From Rallus limicola (taxonomy: Eukaryota; Chordata; Aves; Gruiformes; Rallidae), in the NCBI GenBank assembly GCA_022605955.1, contig JAKCOZ010000005.1:28718450-28782449 (forward strand): a stretch of DNA of 64,000 nt. The letters are read 5' to 3'. Positions within the stretch are counted from its first letter, which is position 1. Every line of letters begins with the position of its first letter. A program made the translations under genes and the position numbers. This document shows positions 36,011-50,894 of the stretch, in pieces. The notes under the pieces were generated by a model. The model had not been told where the DNA came from, ran no database searches, and worked only from the letters and a program-made list of their open reading frames with translations.

Positions 36011-37461
36011 AAGCAAAGTTTTCTTTCTATGACAGATTTTGGAAATTCGAATGAGATCTGAGTAACAAGCTCTAACATTGCACAAAAACAGGAAGACAAA
36101 ATTTATTTCTGTTTTACTATTTTTTTTTTTTCATGCTTGTAGGATTTGGTAAAAATCACTACAGAAAGGCTATAGCAGCTATTCTGAAACAGAAATGACA
36201 GAAAAATCACATGGGAAATATTAAGTATACCAAAATTTCCACCTAAGCTAAATTCTAGATTCTAAATATCTGTGGTAGTAACAAGAGTACTCTGAACATT
36301 AGAAAAGGAAAGTTATTAACAGGAATATCCACTTTTTTATTGCTGAATACAGCATCTTCTATTGTTAAAGGGAAACCAAAAGCCAAGCTAAGTGATATAT
36401 AGATATATAGACTGCATACATTTATTTCTATGAATAAGTATAGATGTATTTGAAAAAGCATGCAGAACTTAAAAATCTGCAATCTTGGTGTAGCACCAAC
36501 CACTGCAAAATGAACTCATCTCCTATGTCCCAAGAGTAAGGAAATTCTCCATCCAAGGAGAGTGTTCTCAATAATTTCATGGTGTTATATAACTAAAATC
36601 CCTAAGTCGCTTTCCCTATTTCAACTGTTTTCTTGGAATTAGAAAAAAGGTCACCAGACCTGAAAAATTCCTAAAATTTGCATCTTCCATGTCCTTTTCC
36701 TTACACTTTTAAGAATGCCTTTTAAACAATAAAATCAAAAACAAATAATCAAATCAAATTATCTTCTGCAGCTCCCTTTGAGATTTTGTGTTAGGCTATG
36801 GCATTCAAAACTACTGTTTCTATTGGGAAATAGCGGCCTTGGTCATGGTAGAATATTTTATTCAGTAATGAAAGTACTACTGCTCATCACTATTGTGTGC
36901 TTACCGAGACTTTATTTGGATTATACAGCTATTCAGCATTATGCTACTTTTTGAGCATGTTATAATGAGCCCATAAGCCTAGATATCTTACCTGGCCCAG
37001 CAAATATTATGTGATTATATTAAATTACATTTCCCTAACAGCTGTCCATTCACAGAAAATAATGTAAATTTGCAGGCTTTACTCTCTTTAAGGTTATTGC
37101 TCCTTCCACTCAGCTGTCAGGGCAGAATTGTCAGAAAACTAACTAGTTGAGAATACTCTCAATAAAAGAGTTTCTAGTGGTGTAAGCAGGCAGTGAAAGA
37201 ATTGGATGAGAATGCCTCAATCACTATTGATCTCCATCTGGGACAATTGCCCTGGAAAGACAGCTAGTTACCTGTATAATTTAATTGAACCTCAGAAACA
37301 GGGGAACACAGAGGCAAAGAAAATCCACCTCCATATGCCTTCAAAATAAATATGTTGTAGGGAAACCTAAGGCTGTGATATATAAAATGACCCTGACTTC
37401 TTCATTGTTTCCTTTCAGTAAAGTTGACATACATAACTGCCAGTTCCTGGGGGCTGCTTAT
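36011..37461. other. AT-rich non-coding DNA
   Basis: Nothing recognised beyond short A and T runs. Confidence 0.5.
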
Positions 37462-37682
37462 TACAGAATCACAGAATCAAGATTAGGGGTTGGAAGGGAC
37501 CTCAGAAGATCATCTAGTCCAACTCCCCTGCCACAGCAGGATCACCTAGATTAGGTCACACAGGAACACATCCTGGTGGGTTTTGAATGTCCCTAGAGAA
37601 GGAAACTCCATAACATCTCTGGCAGTCTGTTTCAGTGCTCTCTCACTCTCACAGTGGAAAAGATTTTCCTTATGTTCACATT
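37462..37682 (-). mobile_element. CR1 LINE 3' end, short
   Basis: The plus strand begins ACAGAATCACAGAATCAAG and GGGGTTGGAAGGGACCTCAG, the complement of the CR1 3' UTR and tail. It continues through CTAGTCCAACTCCCCTGCC and GGTTTTGAATGTC, then breaks off in the segment complementary to the ORF2 terminus. About 220 bp remain. The short tail repeats are still visible, suggesting moderate age. Confidence 0.9.
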
Positions 37683-40600
37683 ATTATTAAGTCATAAAAA
37701 CATATGGAGCTATTCGGATACATGGATGTTCAAGATATGAACCAGTATATTGTTCATTAATGAACCACTCAAATTATATATATAGTGTCCTGATATTTCT
37801 TTTTTGACAAAACAAATCAGAATACAAATACATTATGCAGTCAGAGAAGTGTGAGATATACATGTTTTAAAACAAAAGGTGCATGTATATATGCAAAAGA
37901 TTTAACAAGTATATAAACATGAACCATAAATCAAAACTTTACATGAAGAGGACAGGAATTATTAAGAGTCAGAATACATTGTCTACTTTCTATTAAATAC
38001 TTAAAAAATTATCAAGAAGTGGTAGAATCTGATATAACCAGAAAAAGTCAAGAAGCATCATCTGTGTACTCAATATTACTCTTGGGCTGTAATGTGCTGT
38101 TTCTGCCTGTCTGTCTCTTTCTTTTTTTGAACAGTAACATGAAGTAATGATGAAAGTTGTGAAAAATTTGGTTTGCTTCTTCATTTCATCTCATTAATTC
38201 AATTTCAGATATGAGTCACAAGTGTATCTAGGTTGAAAAAACACCTTCTTAATCAATGCATATGGTGGTCTTTCATGGTAGTTCAGGCAGAGGCAATGAA
38301 ATCCAGCAGAAATTATATTGCCAGTGGTAGGCAGAAACCACAAGAAACATGTTTTCTCAGAAAAAGTACATTAAGAACCCATTGGGTCAGATCTAAAATT
38401 CATAATGGTCTTTTCTATCTACAATTTTGTTTCCATGTGTTTCTAAAAGGAAACAATTTGCTTTATGCAAGCACAAACTGAAAACAATGATGCTCATATA
38501 ATCAAGACTATTATAAACCGAACTATGAGTATGAGTAATAGTGTCACTTTATCTCACTGGAATGCATGTTCAGCTGGCTGCTTTGCAGTGAAAAAATATG
38601 TTGCAAAGAAAAGAATCTACAGTAAGTGGGCAGATTTAAACTACAGCTTAGTCTTCAAGAAAGTCTAACGACCTTTGGGAAATGTTGCAAGACTGATCTC
38701 TTTCTGCAGGCATTTCCTTATTCATTAATATATTTTAATTATGGTCCATGGGCAAAAGTGCAAAATTGGCCTTGATCCACAGTAGTGCTCATTGCCGTCA
38801 CTTTGGGACGTTCACAGAAAGATCAAGGATAGTAACTGTAGCAACTAAATATTTAGTCATGATTTTTTCTTCAGTACCCTGTGGTTACACTCAGCATCAT
38901 TAATAAGTGAATGTAGTCATTGTTAGCTTACAATTCATGCTCCTTTTTTGCTCAATCTCTCTTTTCTCTCTTCCTTGGGAACATTTCCTCTTCTTTAGGA
39001 AATTGCACTTTTCCATCTTATATTGGATTTTATATCTCAAATGGTGAAAACTTTGTCAGTAAACTGATCAGGAACAGTGTTAATACAATTAATTAATGCT
39101 GCCTGTGAAATATCATTAATGGGTCTAGTCCCTTCTTGCAGTAAACAGTGTATAATAATTGACCATTTTGTGAGACTTTCTACAGACCAAAGTGGATACT
39201 TCCATGTTGTAATATTCTGCAGAATATGCTTTATGGGAAATGAGTTACCTATTGGTCTTTATGGATAGAAACACAGTATTTGTTTTAAATAAATGAATAA
39301 TCTAAATGTGTACAACAAGCTACATAAATATGTCACTTTTTTGCCTGATGGAAACATTTTAACAGTTCTACTTACAAAAGTTATTTGAAATATTTTATGG
39401 ATAAATTATCGTGATCTTTACCACCAGTAATAATTAAGTTCATCTGGCTTCTCAGCTAATGGGGCCAAAATCAGTCAATTTGGAGACTAAGGTCTTGCAT
39501 GCCTGGTCAAGATGAGGAGGAGATAATAGCTAGTCCACGACCTGTTATATTTTTTCAGATACTCTTGAGAGCTAGTTATCAATGTGTTTGGATCTACATT
39601 CCTGTGTCTAATTCCACCCTTTAACCTAAATGTCTTTTGCATGCTCGGTGGTTTTTTTTAAGCTTAATGATCATATTTCTCGACCCATGTCTTGGCTTTC
39701 TACATTTTTTTTCTTTGGTGCTCAGGTCACAAACTACTTTAACCCACCATAACTACTTACGGTTTTTATTCCAATTGTGGTCATTTAAATCATCCTCAAA
39801 GTTGTCATCAACATCTTTTTAATTCAATATTTGCAAACTTTATTCCAAGAAAAGAAAATCTGATAGCAAAAGGTGATTTCCAAGTGTGAGTAACAATAAA
39901 TTATAAATAGTCTCCTCCTATTTTGATTGCAGTTGGTTATTCTTCCTGAAAGCTGACAGTACATAAGAACAGAGATTTATGACTGGAAATACTTCTGTGA
40001 AAATAATTTATTTCTGGATTGGTAACGCAATGAGCTTGTCATGTTGACATCTGGAAGATGTCTATGTGCTCAGGATGGTCTATGAAAAATCACTATGAAG
40101 AGTTCTGAGTTTATATAGCTAAACTCATTTACACAGCATTTTAGAACAATATTAGTGGGATCTTTTCCTTCTGTATCATGTTTTTATAAATCTCAAAGCA
40201 GGAATTCCTCATTGTTTTCCTAAGTAAAACAGGATCAAATCCAGTGAGAACATCCTGAAATCTTTTGGTATGTTTGTTTTGCCTGAAAACTGTTGCCCTT
40301 AGACACAAGAGTCCAGAAATATAGGCATATTGCAGCAGTAAAATGTTTTCAAACTTGCAGTTTCATAAGGTTTTCCATGTGCATATTTTTTTATTAACCT
40401 TCAACAGCCATTTCCCAAAATGAATTATTTTGGTAAAAAAGAGGAAAGGAGAAAAAAATGCTGCTAAAATCCATGAACATGTAACTTTTCAAACTCAAAA
40501 CCTTTTCAAGTCTGTTGTAGTGGTACTTATCAGACAGAAAAATTAATGCATTTAATAAATATTTATGTATATTGTAACAGCTTTTTGACTTGGATTTCTT

Positions 40601-43600
40601 CTTGTACCTTGCAGGCATGTTAAGGAAACAACTATAACTCATAAATAAGACATGAAATGAATTCTGTGATGATCTTCTTTATATATTATAATTCTCCAGT
40701 CTGGTAAAAAATTATGTATTTTTCTTATGGCTTGGGTTTTTGGTATGTTTTTTTTATTTATTTCCCTGTGGTATGTTTCCACAAGCAATCTGAAATAGAA
40801 CAGCAACAGTGAATATGAATTGAATTTGAGGAATGTGAAAGCAGGATCATAAAAGGTTAAATTATTTTCTATTCCTTTCTGCGATGACAGGGGTGTATCA
40901 AAAGAATTGCTCAGTCCAATTTTGGTACTCAGGCAAAGATTCTTCAAATTCCTGTTCCATAGAGCCTAAAGTATATTAAGTCTTAGTGCTACATATTTAA
41001 ACTTTTCATCTTCTTTCTATTTGATGTCTTAGTTTTACTTAGCTTATATTGAGATATAAGTAGAAATGCACTTTTTTTCATAACGTATTTTTAGATCTTG
41101 TGAAGGGCTATAATATTATAGCTTCAGTTTTGTATCATATATTTACTGTATGCTTACAAATTAAACTGAATTTTTTTTTTGTTTTTCTGCCTTTCCAGGT
41201 AATACACCTTGTCCAGAAGAAAAGTAAAACATATGTTAACATTACATTATTTATGGAGTTTGTGTCCTATGCATTTCTTTGTGTAGCAAGGCTCAGCTAT
41301 TACATTGCATTTGTCAGTATCTTGAATGAGCAAAAGTTTTTTAACTTTTGCATTTTTACAATTAATATGAATATTTCAGTGATAACATTTACATATTTAT
41401 GAAGTAAAAGCTTGTTCTTCAATATCTTTTAAATCCTAGGCCTTCTGAAACGATTACTCAGTCTAAAATGTAGACTATTCTTTGAAGAAAATTGAAACTA
41501 CCTATGACATACACAGTTAACTAATTTGAAGTAAAAAATCACAAAGTCACAGTATCATCAGTTAATGGGACCAATCTCTCAGTCTTTCTTATGCTTAAAT
41601 TGATACTCAGTTTAATATTAGTAAGAATGGTAGTAGCTTCCTGATTTTTTTGTTTACTTTTACAAATATAAAAGTTTATTTTATAATTTTCCAGTTCCTT
41701 TACATGTTAAACATTTCCTTTCAACAGGGATATTGATAAGGCTCTGTTGGCCTTGAGAACTCACATATCCCTTGCATGAAAGCAGCATGAACAAAATAGA
41801 TGTCAGCACGAACCATATTCCCTGCCAGAGACATGTATTTAAATCCATTATCCCACATTGCAACTCTCAGAATATACATGTTTCCTAATTTAATTTTTTC
41901 TACTATATTTTTGGAGTATAAAAAAACATGTGAAAATTACATAGCAGCTCATGAAAATGACTTTCTGTCCTGTCAGGAGGATTGAAACAAGAAATCCAAT
42001 GTCTTTAAATTTCTTCTCTTTAACTATGAAGAATGCTTATTACATTACTTTTATGAATGTTCTAAGCTTTCCCGGTAGCATTTCATCATATGAAATGCAA
42101 GCAGTTTGCTGCACTTACATTTTGTTTACTAGTTTTTTTCTATTCAGATTTTGATAATGCTCTCATTTTAATAATAACATGATTTTGATGCCTGTTCAGT
42201 AAATTCACCATTTCCTTTGCCTAATCTGCACATGAGAGATGAAAGGGTTTTTTTTTTCAATGACAAGAAAGAGAACATAATATTCCATACATAAGGATTA
42301 AAGAAATGCGCTCTTTCCATTTGGGGGAAAAAAGAAAGTAATTTTACTGCACCACTATGTATATGTTTCAGTATAATTATTCAAAATCAGTGACTCGATG
42401 TGTTACCTGTATTTGAACAAATCATTATTTTTACCAGGAAACTGATTTCCCATGAAGAAAAGTTAAACTACTCCTTTAGAAAACCACCTCCACAGTTACT
42501 TTACATACTGAAATCTCACACCTTTTGTTAAATGAAGTCCAATTTCTAGAAATGGTTCTGTTCATTGGTAACAGGCATCTTCTGGGTGACACTTTCTGGG
42601 GCCTTCCAGCAATAAGGTTCTGCTCATTCGTTTAAGGAGAAAAGGAAAATGAGACTGGTCACCATGTGGGCAACCCTCACCAGGATGCAGCTTCCCAGCA
42701 GGCAATGTCTTCTGCAGCAGCAAAACCAGCTAAACCTCCATAGCTCTCCACATAGCTCCCAATCCCTTTAGCCTTCCTTGTTTTCTTGTCTCCCAGTCCA
42801 AAAGTATCTCTTCAGTTAAAAAAAAAAATAGTTTATGTGTTTTTAAAAAATACTTCAAACTATCTTTGCTCTTATTTTAAAAACTGAGAGTAGAATTTTG
42901 GATATAATTTATGACAGAAAAAAACACACAATATTTTCTAATTCTGAAAATTTTTGAGTCTGAATACTCCAGAGAATTCACATCTCTCTCCAGGTAGCCC
43001 ATAAAAATGTCATGCCATTCTTGCTTTACTTTCTGGCCTAAAAAATTCATGTTTTTTTTTCTTGTAGTGAGAAGTTTCATAGTTCCCTATACTGATCCAT
43101 AAACCAGGGTCAGAGATATCCCTGAATGTCATTTTTAATTCCTGAAATAAACACAGGCACCTTCAATATTTGTTGCATAGAGCAAGAAATTCTAAAATTA
43201 TATTACTCATGAAATATTTCATAAAAATGACTGTTTATATCAGCATGGAGAAAAATACAGTTACGCAAAACATACATTTGTGTCCAAATAAAACCATGTG
43301 AAATTCATAAGGATTTTTTCTGTCAGTGAGCACAAGCTATATCTGACAGTTTGTCATGGAGTTAATATCAGCAGTACTTATATAAATGCTGGTGTCACAT
43401 TCCTTGAGGTAAAAAGGCATCCAAAATTTATAATCTAATTTTTCTTATTTTAAAAATAAACACATCCATTCTAAACTTTAATTTTATGTCATAAAGATGA
43501 CTACTAAATTCAAGGAAAGTAAAACAAATTTTCACTCCATTCATTTTTTCTCAATATTAATTTAATTAAGTCAGGAAAGTCCCTGTATTGATCTGTTCCC

Positions 43601-46600
43601 TGAGATGAGAATATTTTTATATTGATTCCTACCTTATGTCAAGAAACAGATTTATAAAATGAGATAATAAGAACTTCTGCAGTAGCGTTATAACTCATAC
43701 CGGTGCATTGGTAATTAAATGCTTTGATTGATTGACTGATTATATAGTAAGAACAATTTAAAAGTATATGAACTTTTCATGATACTCTAGACTTTGTACT
43801 GGTCATTTATAAATATATTTAATTTCATACTTATGGCCTGAGTTTTAAAAAAAGAACAGAGTTGCACATCTTTTTCTAATTGCTTTTAATGATATGTCAA
43901 GCATTTATGGCTCCTTTCTTTTATGAAGGTACCAACTAAACTGAACCCCAAATTCTTGATCAAAACCCAGTAGATACTGGCTCATTACTGCATGTCTGTG
44001 AAGAAAAAAAAAAAGAATAATTTTTTATACATGTCTCTATATCAGTACCAAGATATTACATATAAAATGCTTAGCTTTCAGAGGTGTTTTGAATTTAGAT
44101 ATATCAGGACTGAGTATGAGAAGAAACATATTTTTAGAAATGAATTGCAGGTAGATGATTGCTGTGAGGACTGTGTAAATTTTATTTGTGGTTTAGGAAA
44201 AGATCTCAGGAGAATCACAAGGCCTTGCTATGTGTCAATGCAACTGACATAAACTTCATACACTGCTAAACAACATACAAACCGGTCCTAAATACACCTA
44301 TACTCTTAATCCTCATATGTGTTTAGTCAGACATGATAATGACTATCAGTTCAGTCATCTGCTCTGTTCTTATATTGAAATATTTGGATGTATGAAAAAA
44401 TATATGTTTGCAGCATCTTATTTGAAATTCCAACAGAGCCAACAGAATAAACAATAATTGTTGCTTTGTGATGGTGTCAGCTGTATTAATGAAAAAGGAG
44501 TCATCTTCTAAGGCTACCTGCATAGGTCAGGGAAAAGAGAAATGTGTTTGGGCTAAAGAAAATACCAGTCTTGGTTATTCCCTTAGTTACTGTTCAAATC
44601 ATGCCCTTATCTTTGCTCAACATGCACTTTGTAAATAGCTGAAGTTAATATACTCTGGTTCTTCTTTTCATTGAAATTTTCTATGACGTTAAAGTGAGTC
44701 CTAATTTTGCTCAAAACCATTATTCTGAGCAACTGCCATTCACTCTTCTCATGTGCTGTGCAGAGTGCTTGTCAATGTCTTGTTGTAAATGATGTTCCAT
44801 ATTTCTTCCATCTCGCTTGGAAATATAACAAAGAAACATTAAAAAAAATTAGGTCAACTTCTCACTGAAAGCAAGCCTCGGGCTTCTTAACAGAAAAGGC
44901 TTTATTTGGCTTTCTACCACATTTCCATTATCTAATTTGCCATGGGAGTCAGAGATAAATTAGTGGCTTTCTAAGCAACATAAGCCTCCCTCATATTAGC
45001 CTTAACACCTCCTCTGTAGGACATATGCTAAATACTGGAGTGTGGATGATAAAAGTACTACTCCAAATGACCGAGGTATTTCAGTGCAAAAAGAAAAATT
45101 CTCTTTATCTCTTCATGTACATAGTTCTCTCCTCTTTCTCTCCTCTCCTCTCCTCATCTTGGTGTGGATAATCACTCTGCATAATCGATCAAACATCACC
45201 ATTTTGACAAAAGTTTTCTTAGGAGCATAAGGCTACCTTGGAAAACAAGTAAAAATGAGGTAGTATCACAGAAACCCTTAAGAAGCAAGGATAAGCACTA
45301 AACAATGCTGCAAGTCTAAATTACCTCAAAAGTACTGTTGTCCCACACAGGGAAAACACGTAGAAAAACTAGATCTTGTTCAGCACATAATCAACTAGAT
45401 AGTTCTCTACAGAAGTCATTTTCTGCTGATTTTCTAGTGGACTTTCTCCTTAGAAGTGAGACAGTTTCTATTTTTTAATCTACGAAAGGAAAAAAAAATG
45501 CTTGAAAATATCTCACTTCTTTCTTCAGGTATTCACTAAAGCTGGAGATACACAACCTTTCTTTTTTCTTTTCCCCTGCTCACTACCCCCTTAATTTTTT
45601 CCCTAAAAAAGCAGAATAAAAAGTGAGTTGCTAGAGTCCAGCAGAGCTGTTTTAGGGAGCACAGTTAGCATCTCTAGGTGACCAGCTGAGAGATTAATAA
45701 AGCCATCTCAAATAGGAAATTAAAAGCTGTAGGGATAACACTATGTGGGTCTCCTTCCTACATAAAATGAAATAGACACATACAGTGGGCTTTCCCTGTA
45801 GGAGGGACAATGGAAATGCTTTAAGAGTATAAAGTGCCTTCGTTTCTATGCAGCTGCTGAAGTTTGCAGGGCTGCCCTTCTCTGACCACTTAAGTGTCCT
45901 CTTTCCTTTATACTTCTTTACAATGACTGAGGTTTCTCATCACGGTGAGAACCAAGCAAATAATATATTTATGTTCTGATTTTGTACTTTGGTTATGCAT
46001 AGTACAAAAAGAGGAGTCTGATAGAAACCAGTGTTTCACATAGAATTTCCCAGACGTGGAAAATCCATTGTGATCCTTTGGTAGTAAGTCAGCCACTGCT
46101 GCTACGAACACTTCCACATCTTCCCTTGCTTTCTGTAACACAGCAAGACTCTGCAGAGTCAGGAAGGGACTTTCAAATTTCTGTTAATTTTAACAAAATA
46201 CTGAAAAAATCACAGTCTATCCCAAATGCAAATTATTTCTTGATTTTTATAAATTTGAACTTAGCTAAACAGAGAGTTGTGAAAATTCATTAACTGCTCT
46301 TTGTGCAACATTCTGCATATATAATCTAAAGTAGTGAACATGTACTAAGTACTAATTATTACAATTAGAATGAGATAGTTTCACATAAAGGCTGTGAGTT
46401 TGAGGGACTTAGGGAGGCCCTCTTGTTGAATCATGAGATTCAGAAAACTCCCTTGCTTTCTAAACTCCTCAGAGAGATGCCCTGGTGTGGCTAATTCCAG
46501 ATTTATCTAGTCTTAGTTTCAGACTTGGTCAACAGTTTATGTCTAAAGGATACACACATCAGAATCAACATTTTCCTGTCAGACCCCTTTCTGACTGACT

Positions 46601-49600
46601 TTCACTGAGACAGTTTTGCAAAGTTGAAACTAATAGAGATTTTATTAAAGCAACAGATATAAAAAGTTTTGGATTGCAGTTGATAAATGCACTTACTGCA
46701 ATAACACTAATATATTACTATTATAATAAAAATGCTAGTAAAATACTACCCCAGATATTCTCACCAAAAAGGGTGAAACTGCAATTGCTTACCAAGAAGG
46801 CATCCCAGTCTTGGGTGGAGGAGAACAGCCCATTGATGACCTCTTTCAGGTTTTCACTTTCTTCTCCCTCCCCAGGGGTAGCTTCCTCAATATCCTTTGT
46901 ACCCTAATCTTAGCTGTTCCATCCCAGGGTGACATTTAACCTGATTTGGGTGGAGAGTTGAGTACTATCATCACTATAGTCATAGAAGTTTAGCATGTAT
47001 TGGTTTTTTGTCATTAGCATATTTAGGGGTGTCGACTTTAATATTAATTTCGCTGTGAATGAAGCAAAATGTCTCACTCCAGGCACTGTGTATGAACCGT
47101 CTATCTGTTTATTCTGTAGTCTCTAGTGAAAACAGGAATGTCTTGCCATGGTCCAACTCCCTCTTTTGGCTGCTTTTCACATCAATGCTGAGGAGCTTCA
47201 CAATATTTGCATAAGTGAACACCTGTGCTTCTAACCTCTCATGTGCAATTCCCACATATAGAGACAGACAAGAATCACAGAAAATAATTCAAATACTAGA
47301 AATGTCCTGCCTTAATCTTTTAGTAGCTTTAACAAACTTTAATGTTGTGTAAAGATTCCTTTCATTTTAATACAATAATAGTATGTTTTTATTTTTAATG
47401 GTACTGCAAAATTTAACATGACTATAAAGGTAAAAGCTATTAATTCCATCCCTAATGAGTTCTAGTGGATCTTTTTCCATGAATACATTGTCTGAGACCT
47501 TAGGTGGAGTCAGATTAGCAACACTCATCAGGCATGCAAAGCAGGGTGTTCTTTAAAGCCTATATTTTATGATAGTTTTTTCTCTAAATATCAGAATTTT
47601 ACCCACCCACATAGCAGTGCAGAAGACTTTACCATGATCCCCAAAACAGTGTTTGCTTAGTACACTGTTGGTGAAGAAACAGGATAAGCTATATGGGAGG
47701 CCACAAGTAATTGCTTCTGAAAAAGGATGGGTACCTGTGCTTCGAACTAGGAAGAAAGTAGATTTAATATCATATCTATTTGCCCAACCTATCCATGGAT
47801 ATGTGCTGTGTAGTATATGTGAGAAAGAAATCTTGCTCTGTAATTTATGGACACATTTTGGATAAGGTTTGAACTGTATCTCTAGTTAAATCCTTAGTAC
47901 CTCATGTGGGTAAGTGTCAGGAACCCATCCACAAAGTATAGGGTAAGAGGTGTCAGGAAAAGTCTTCAGAAATACAGCACAGTACATACTTGTGTTGTAG
48001 GAAGGAACCAGAAACTAGATGGACATGATAAACAGCATAAAAATTCATAACTGTATGCCTGAAATTACTGTTATTCTGTCACTCATTGATAACTTACTCA
48101 TGTGTTTTTCTGGGGACTTCTGTAGGCCCCAAATTCTTGAAGTCCGATGAATTAATATTTACATTTTGTGCTTTGAATACAGCTATAAGTACATGCTTAT
48201 CAACATGCTCATAGACATGCTTGTACAGTGACTGCCAAATCACAATATTCTAAAGAAAGCTTGGAAAGGCTTGGAAAAGAAAAGAAAACAAAACACCTGT
48301 ATGGCCATTGGTTTCTCTGAAGGTTTATTTTTCATTAAAAAAATATTTGTACTTTACAAATGACTACATTTAGGCTAAATATGAGAGATCCAGATTATTG
48401 CAGGTGGCAACTCATAGAGACAGGAAAAGAAAGGACTGTAATTATAGTTATAATAATGCATAATTATATGCAGACTACTACCTTAAAGCACAGTTCCCTC
48501 ATTGTGTAAACGGGGCTCAAAATACCTTTGTCTCCTTTGGGACAGACAGAAATTCATCTTGAATGGGTCCTTGGAGAAACACTTGGGAGATATGTAAACA
48601 AATGTTGGACCATTTATTCACCAATGTGGACATTATGGTCTTTTTTTCTTACTAAAATTAATGCCATAGCATAGTCTCCTTGAGAACATGACATAAGAGG
48701 AAGGATAATTTGTCTAGTCCCAAAGGTGACTTTTCAAACACTGTTAAAAAAAATGCTGTAGGTATAAGAAGGCATAATGAGGCAGGGAAGCCAAATGAAG
48801 CTCAGCCCACACACTACAGCTTGTTTGATATTAGGAAGGTGAGTTTTCACCTTTCCTGTCAGAAATTCTGGTCATGGGAAAACAATACATTGAATTTCTG
48901 TGTCTTTTACCTCTCCTTTATGAATGCAAGAGGCTGCAGATTGTTTTTCATAATAAAACAATTTCCTTTGGGAAAGATGGATTATATCTACCACTGATAT
49001 TGGAATGTTCCTGGACTTAGACCCATTTGATAGCTCATTTGGTCTAAGAAAAAGAAGAGAGTGTGTCCTCCTACAGAGCTCATTATCTCATAATATTTTT
49101 GAAGTAAAAAGTAAATTGTGATTTCAGCTGCTAGAGACAGCACATTGTCACTGCAGCAGGAACTGTGGATGCATAAATTTGAGGAAAATCCAATAGAATC
49201 TTCTCAGGACCATTTTTTTTGGTACAGTTAGTTTGCTCAGTACTTTGCTTCCCATTAGGCTAGGAAAGAAGATTGTGCCTTGAGGTACTAGATATAAGTA
49301 GAATGTAGAGAAACTGGGACTTCTTGATTATGCTTGTAATACTTTGACAGCAGATTTCCTGAAATATTCAAGCCTCACAGGCACTAAGTGAAATGACCAC
49401 AATAACTTCATCAGAATTGATGAACCTCGCAAACTTTAATCAAGTTCCGTTGGAACTAAAAGACACTCTTAACTGGTCAAAAAAGCACCTTACAAAGTCA
49501 ATATCCCTTGGATGCTACTATATAATTACACGTGACTTATCTGATTGGCAGTGAATAGGGCAAGATTTTACCTATAAAACCTAGCAGTGAGTTAAGACAA

Positions 49601-50619
49601 AATGTAAAGTAAAATTTACTTCAGAAGAAAAATCCTGTAGACACCCTAAGAAATTATCTGGAAAAATCTCATCTTTTAGCCTTTAGAATTACAGACAATG
49701 TGGCATCTTCAAATGAAGATCCAACTGTCATGAAGTTTAATAAAGCATAACTCTTGAAGGACATACACCAAGAAGGTTGAAATGTAAAAGACATCACACT
49801 CATTATTAAGGACTAAAAGAAAAGTCTTTTAGTCAGCAGAGACAGAAATAAACCATTCTTACATTTGTAGAACTGTACATAATGTCATAAAGGCAAATAT
49901 AAAAACCTCAGCTAGTATTTTATCTGATTTATTTTAAATTCATAATTGCTAATATATTTCAGTCTAGCTCCACCTTTCTCATGTATTTTCACATCTGTGA
50001 TCTGAAAGGGAAGACTGCAAAATTGTTAATTTTCACAACTATCCTGGAAACTAGTCTTCCAGCTGTTAAAGGCTAAAGACATCTCCATCTGCTGAGATGA
50101 CTCGGTGGAACAATCTCCATTTACTTTGTCCTTCCAAAGTCAAGAGTGTGATTATTCTATAATTCTCTCACCTGATTAATTCTTAACTATGAACATAATT
50201 ACACTCTCCAGAAGGTAAATCACTCTTATAAATCAGTTGCTGCTGACAGTTCACTCTTCTGCACTCTAACACACTGCAGCAAAGTCAGTCTGAAATTGTA
50301 GAAAAAGATGATTGTTAAAACATAGCTTTTTTGCAGAAGGTTTACTCACTAATGAATTACAGGTAACATGATACTGCAAGGGAAAAAAAAAAGGGAAAAA
50401 GGACAGAGAAAGGGATGTATAAATCCTTCAGCTACTGCAGAACATTTTTCTATTGCCAGAATGAAAAAAGAAAGCATATTAGTATACACTTGTCCTACTG
50501 TAAGCAGGGGTAGAGACCACTTGACATTTATGGACTATTATTATTGTACCAAAGGTGGGCTTAGAACTAGGTTTGGCTTCAAACCACGAATTTATTTAAA
50601 AAATATCCAGGGATACACC
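37683..50619. other. 13 kb of AT-rich DNA without recognised gene or repeat
   Basis: I read both strands and saw no CR1, LTR, tRNA or coding exon I would defend. The longest frames (41100-41402, 40639-40947, 48710-48997) show no recognisable domain. Pyrimidine-rich patches such as 45120-45160 (CTCTCCTCTCCTCTCC) and a slightly richer patch at 42590-42800 break the monotony. Confidence 0.5.
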
Positions 50620-50639
50620 CAGCATCAGTGCATCCCTTT

Positions 50640-50883
50640 GAGCAAGAAATCAGGGAAGAGTGGCAGAAGACCTGTGTGGATGAGCAGGGAGCTAATGAGT
50701 GAACTCAAAGGGAAGCAGAAGGTCTATGAATTGTGGAAAAAGGGTCTGAGCACTTGGGAAAAATATAGGAATGTTGTCAGGGCCTGTAGGAAGGCTAAAG
50801 GCCGCCTGGAAATGAAACTGGCAAGGGACATAAAGGATAATAAAAAAGGGTTTTTTAGATATGTGAATAGTAAGAGGACAATG
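50640..50883 (+). pseudogene. CR1 ORF2 remnant: linker before RT
   Basis: The frame reads KSGRRPVWMSRELMSELKG, then YELWKKGLSTWEKYRNVV and KGFFRYVNSKR, the segment between endonuclease and reverse transcriptase in CR1 ORF2. After SKR the frame meets a TAG stop (50884-50886) and the following sequence is already further into the protein, so a piece is missing at about 50880. The part of the frame before about 50620 is unrelated read-through. Confidence 0.85.
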
Positions 50884-50894
50884 TAGTAAGGGAG

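Noticed and set aside
38577..38609. 33-nt microexon-like block before GTAAGTGGG
   Set aside because: The acceptor lacks a good pyrimidine tract, and there is nothing else to support it.
41100..41402. 100-codon hydrophobic frame with an internal splice-acceptor-like CTGCCTTTCCAG
   Set aside because: Phe/Ile-rich composition is expected from AT-rich DNA; no donor, domain or partner exon supports it.
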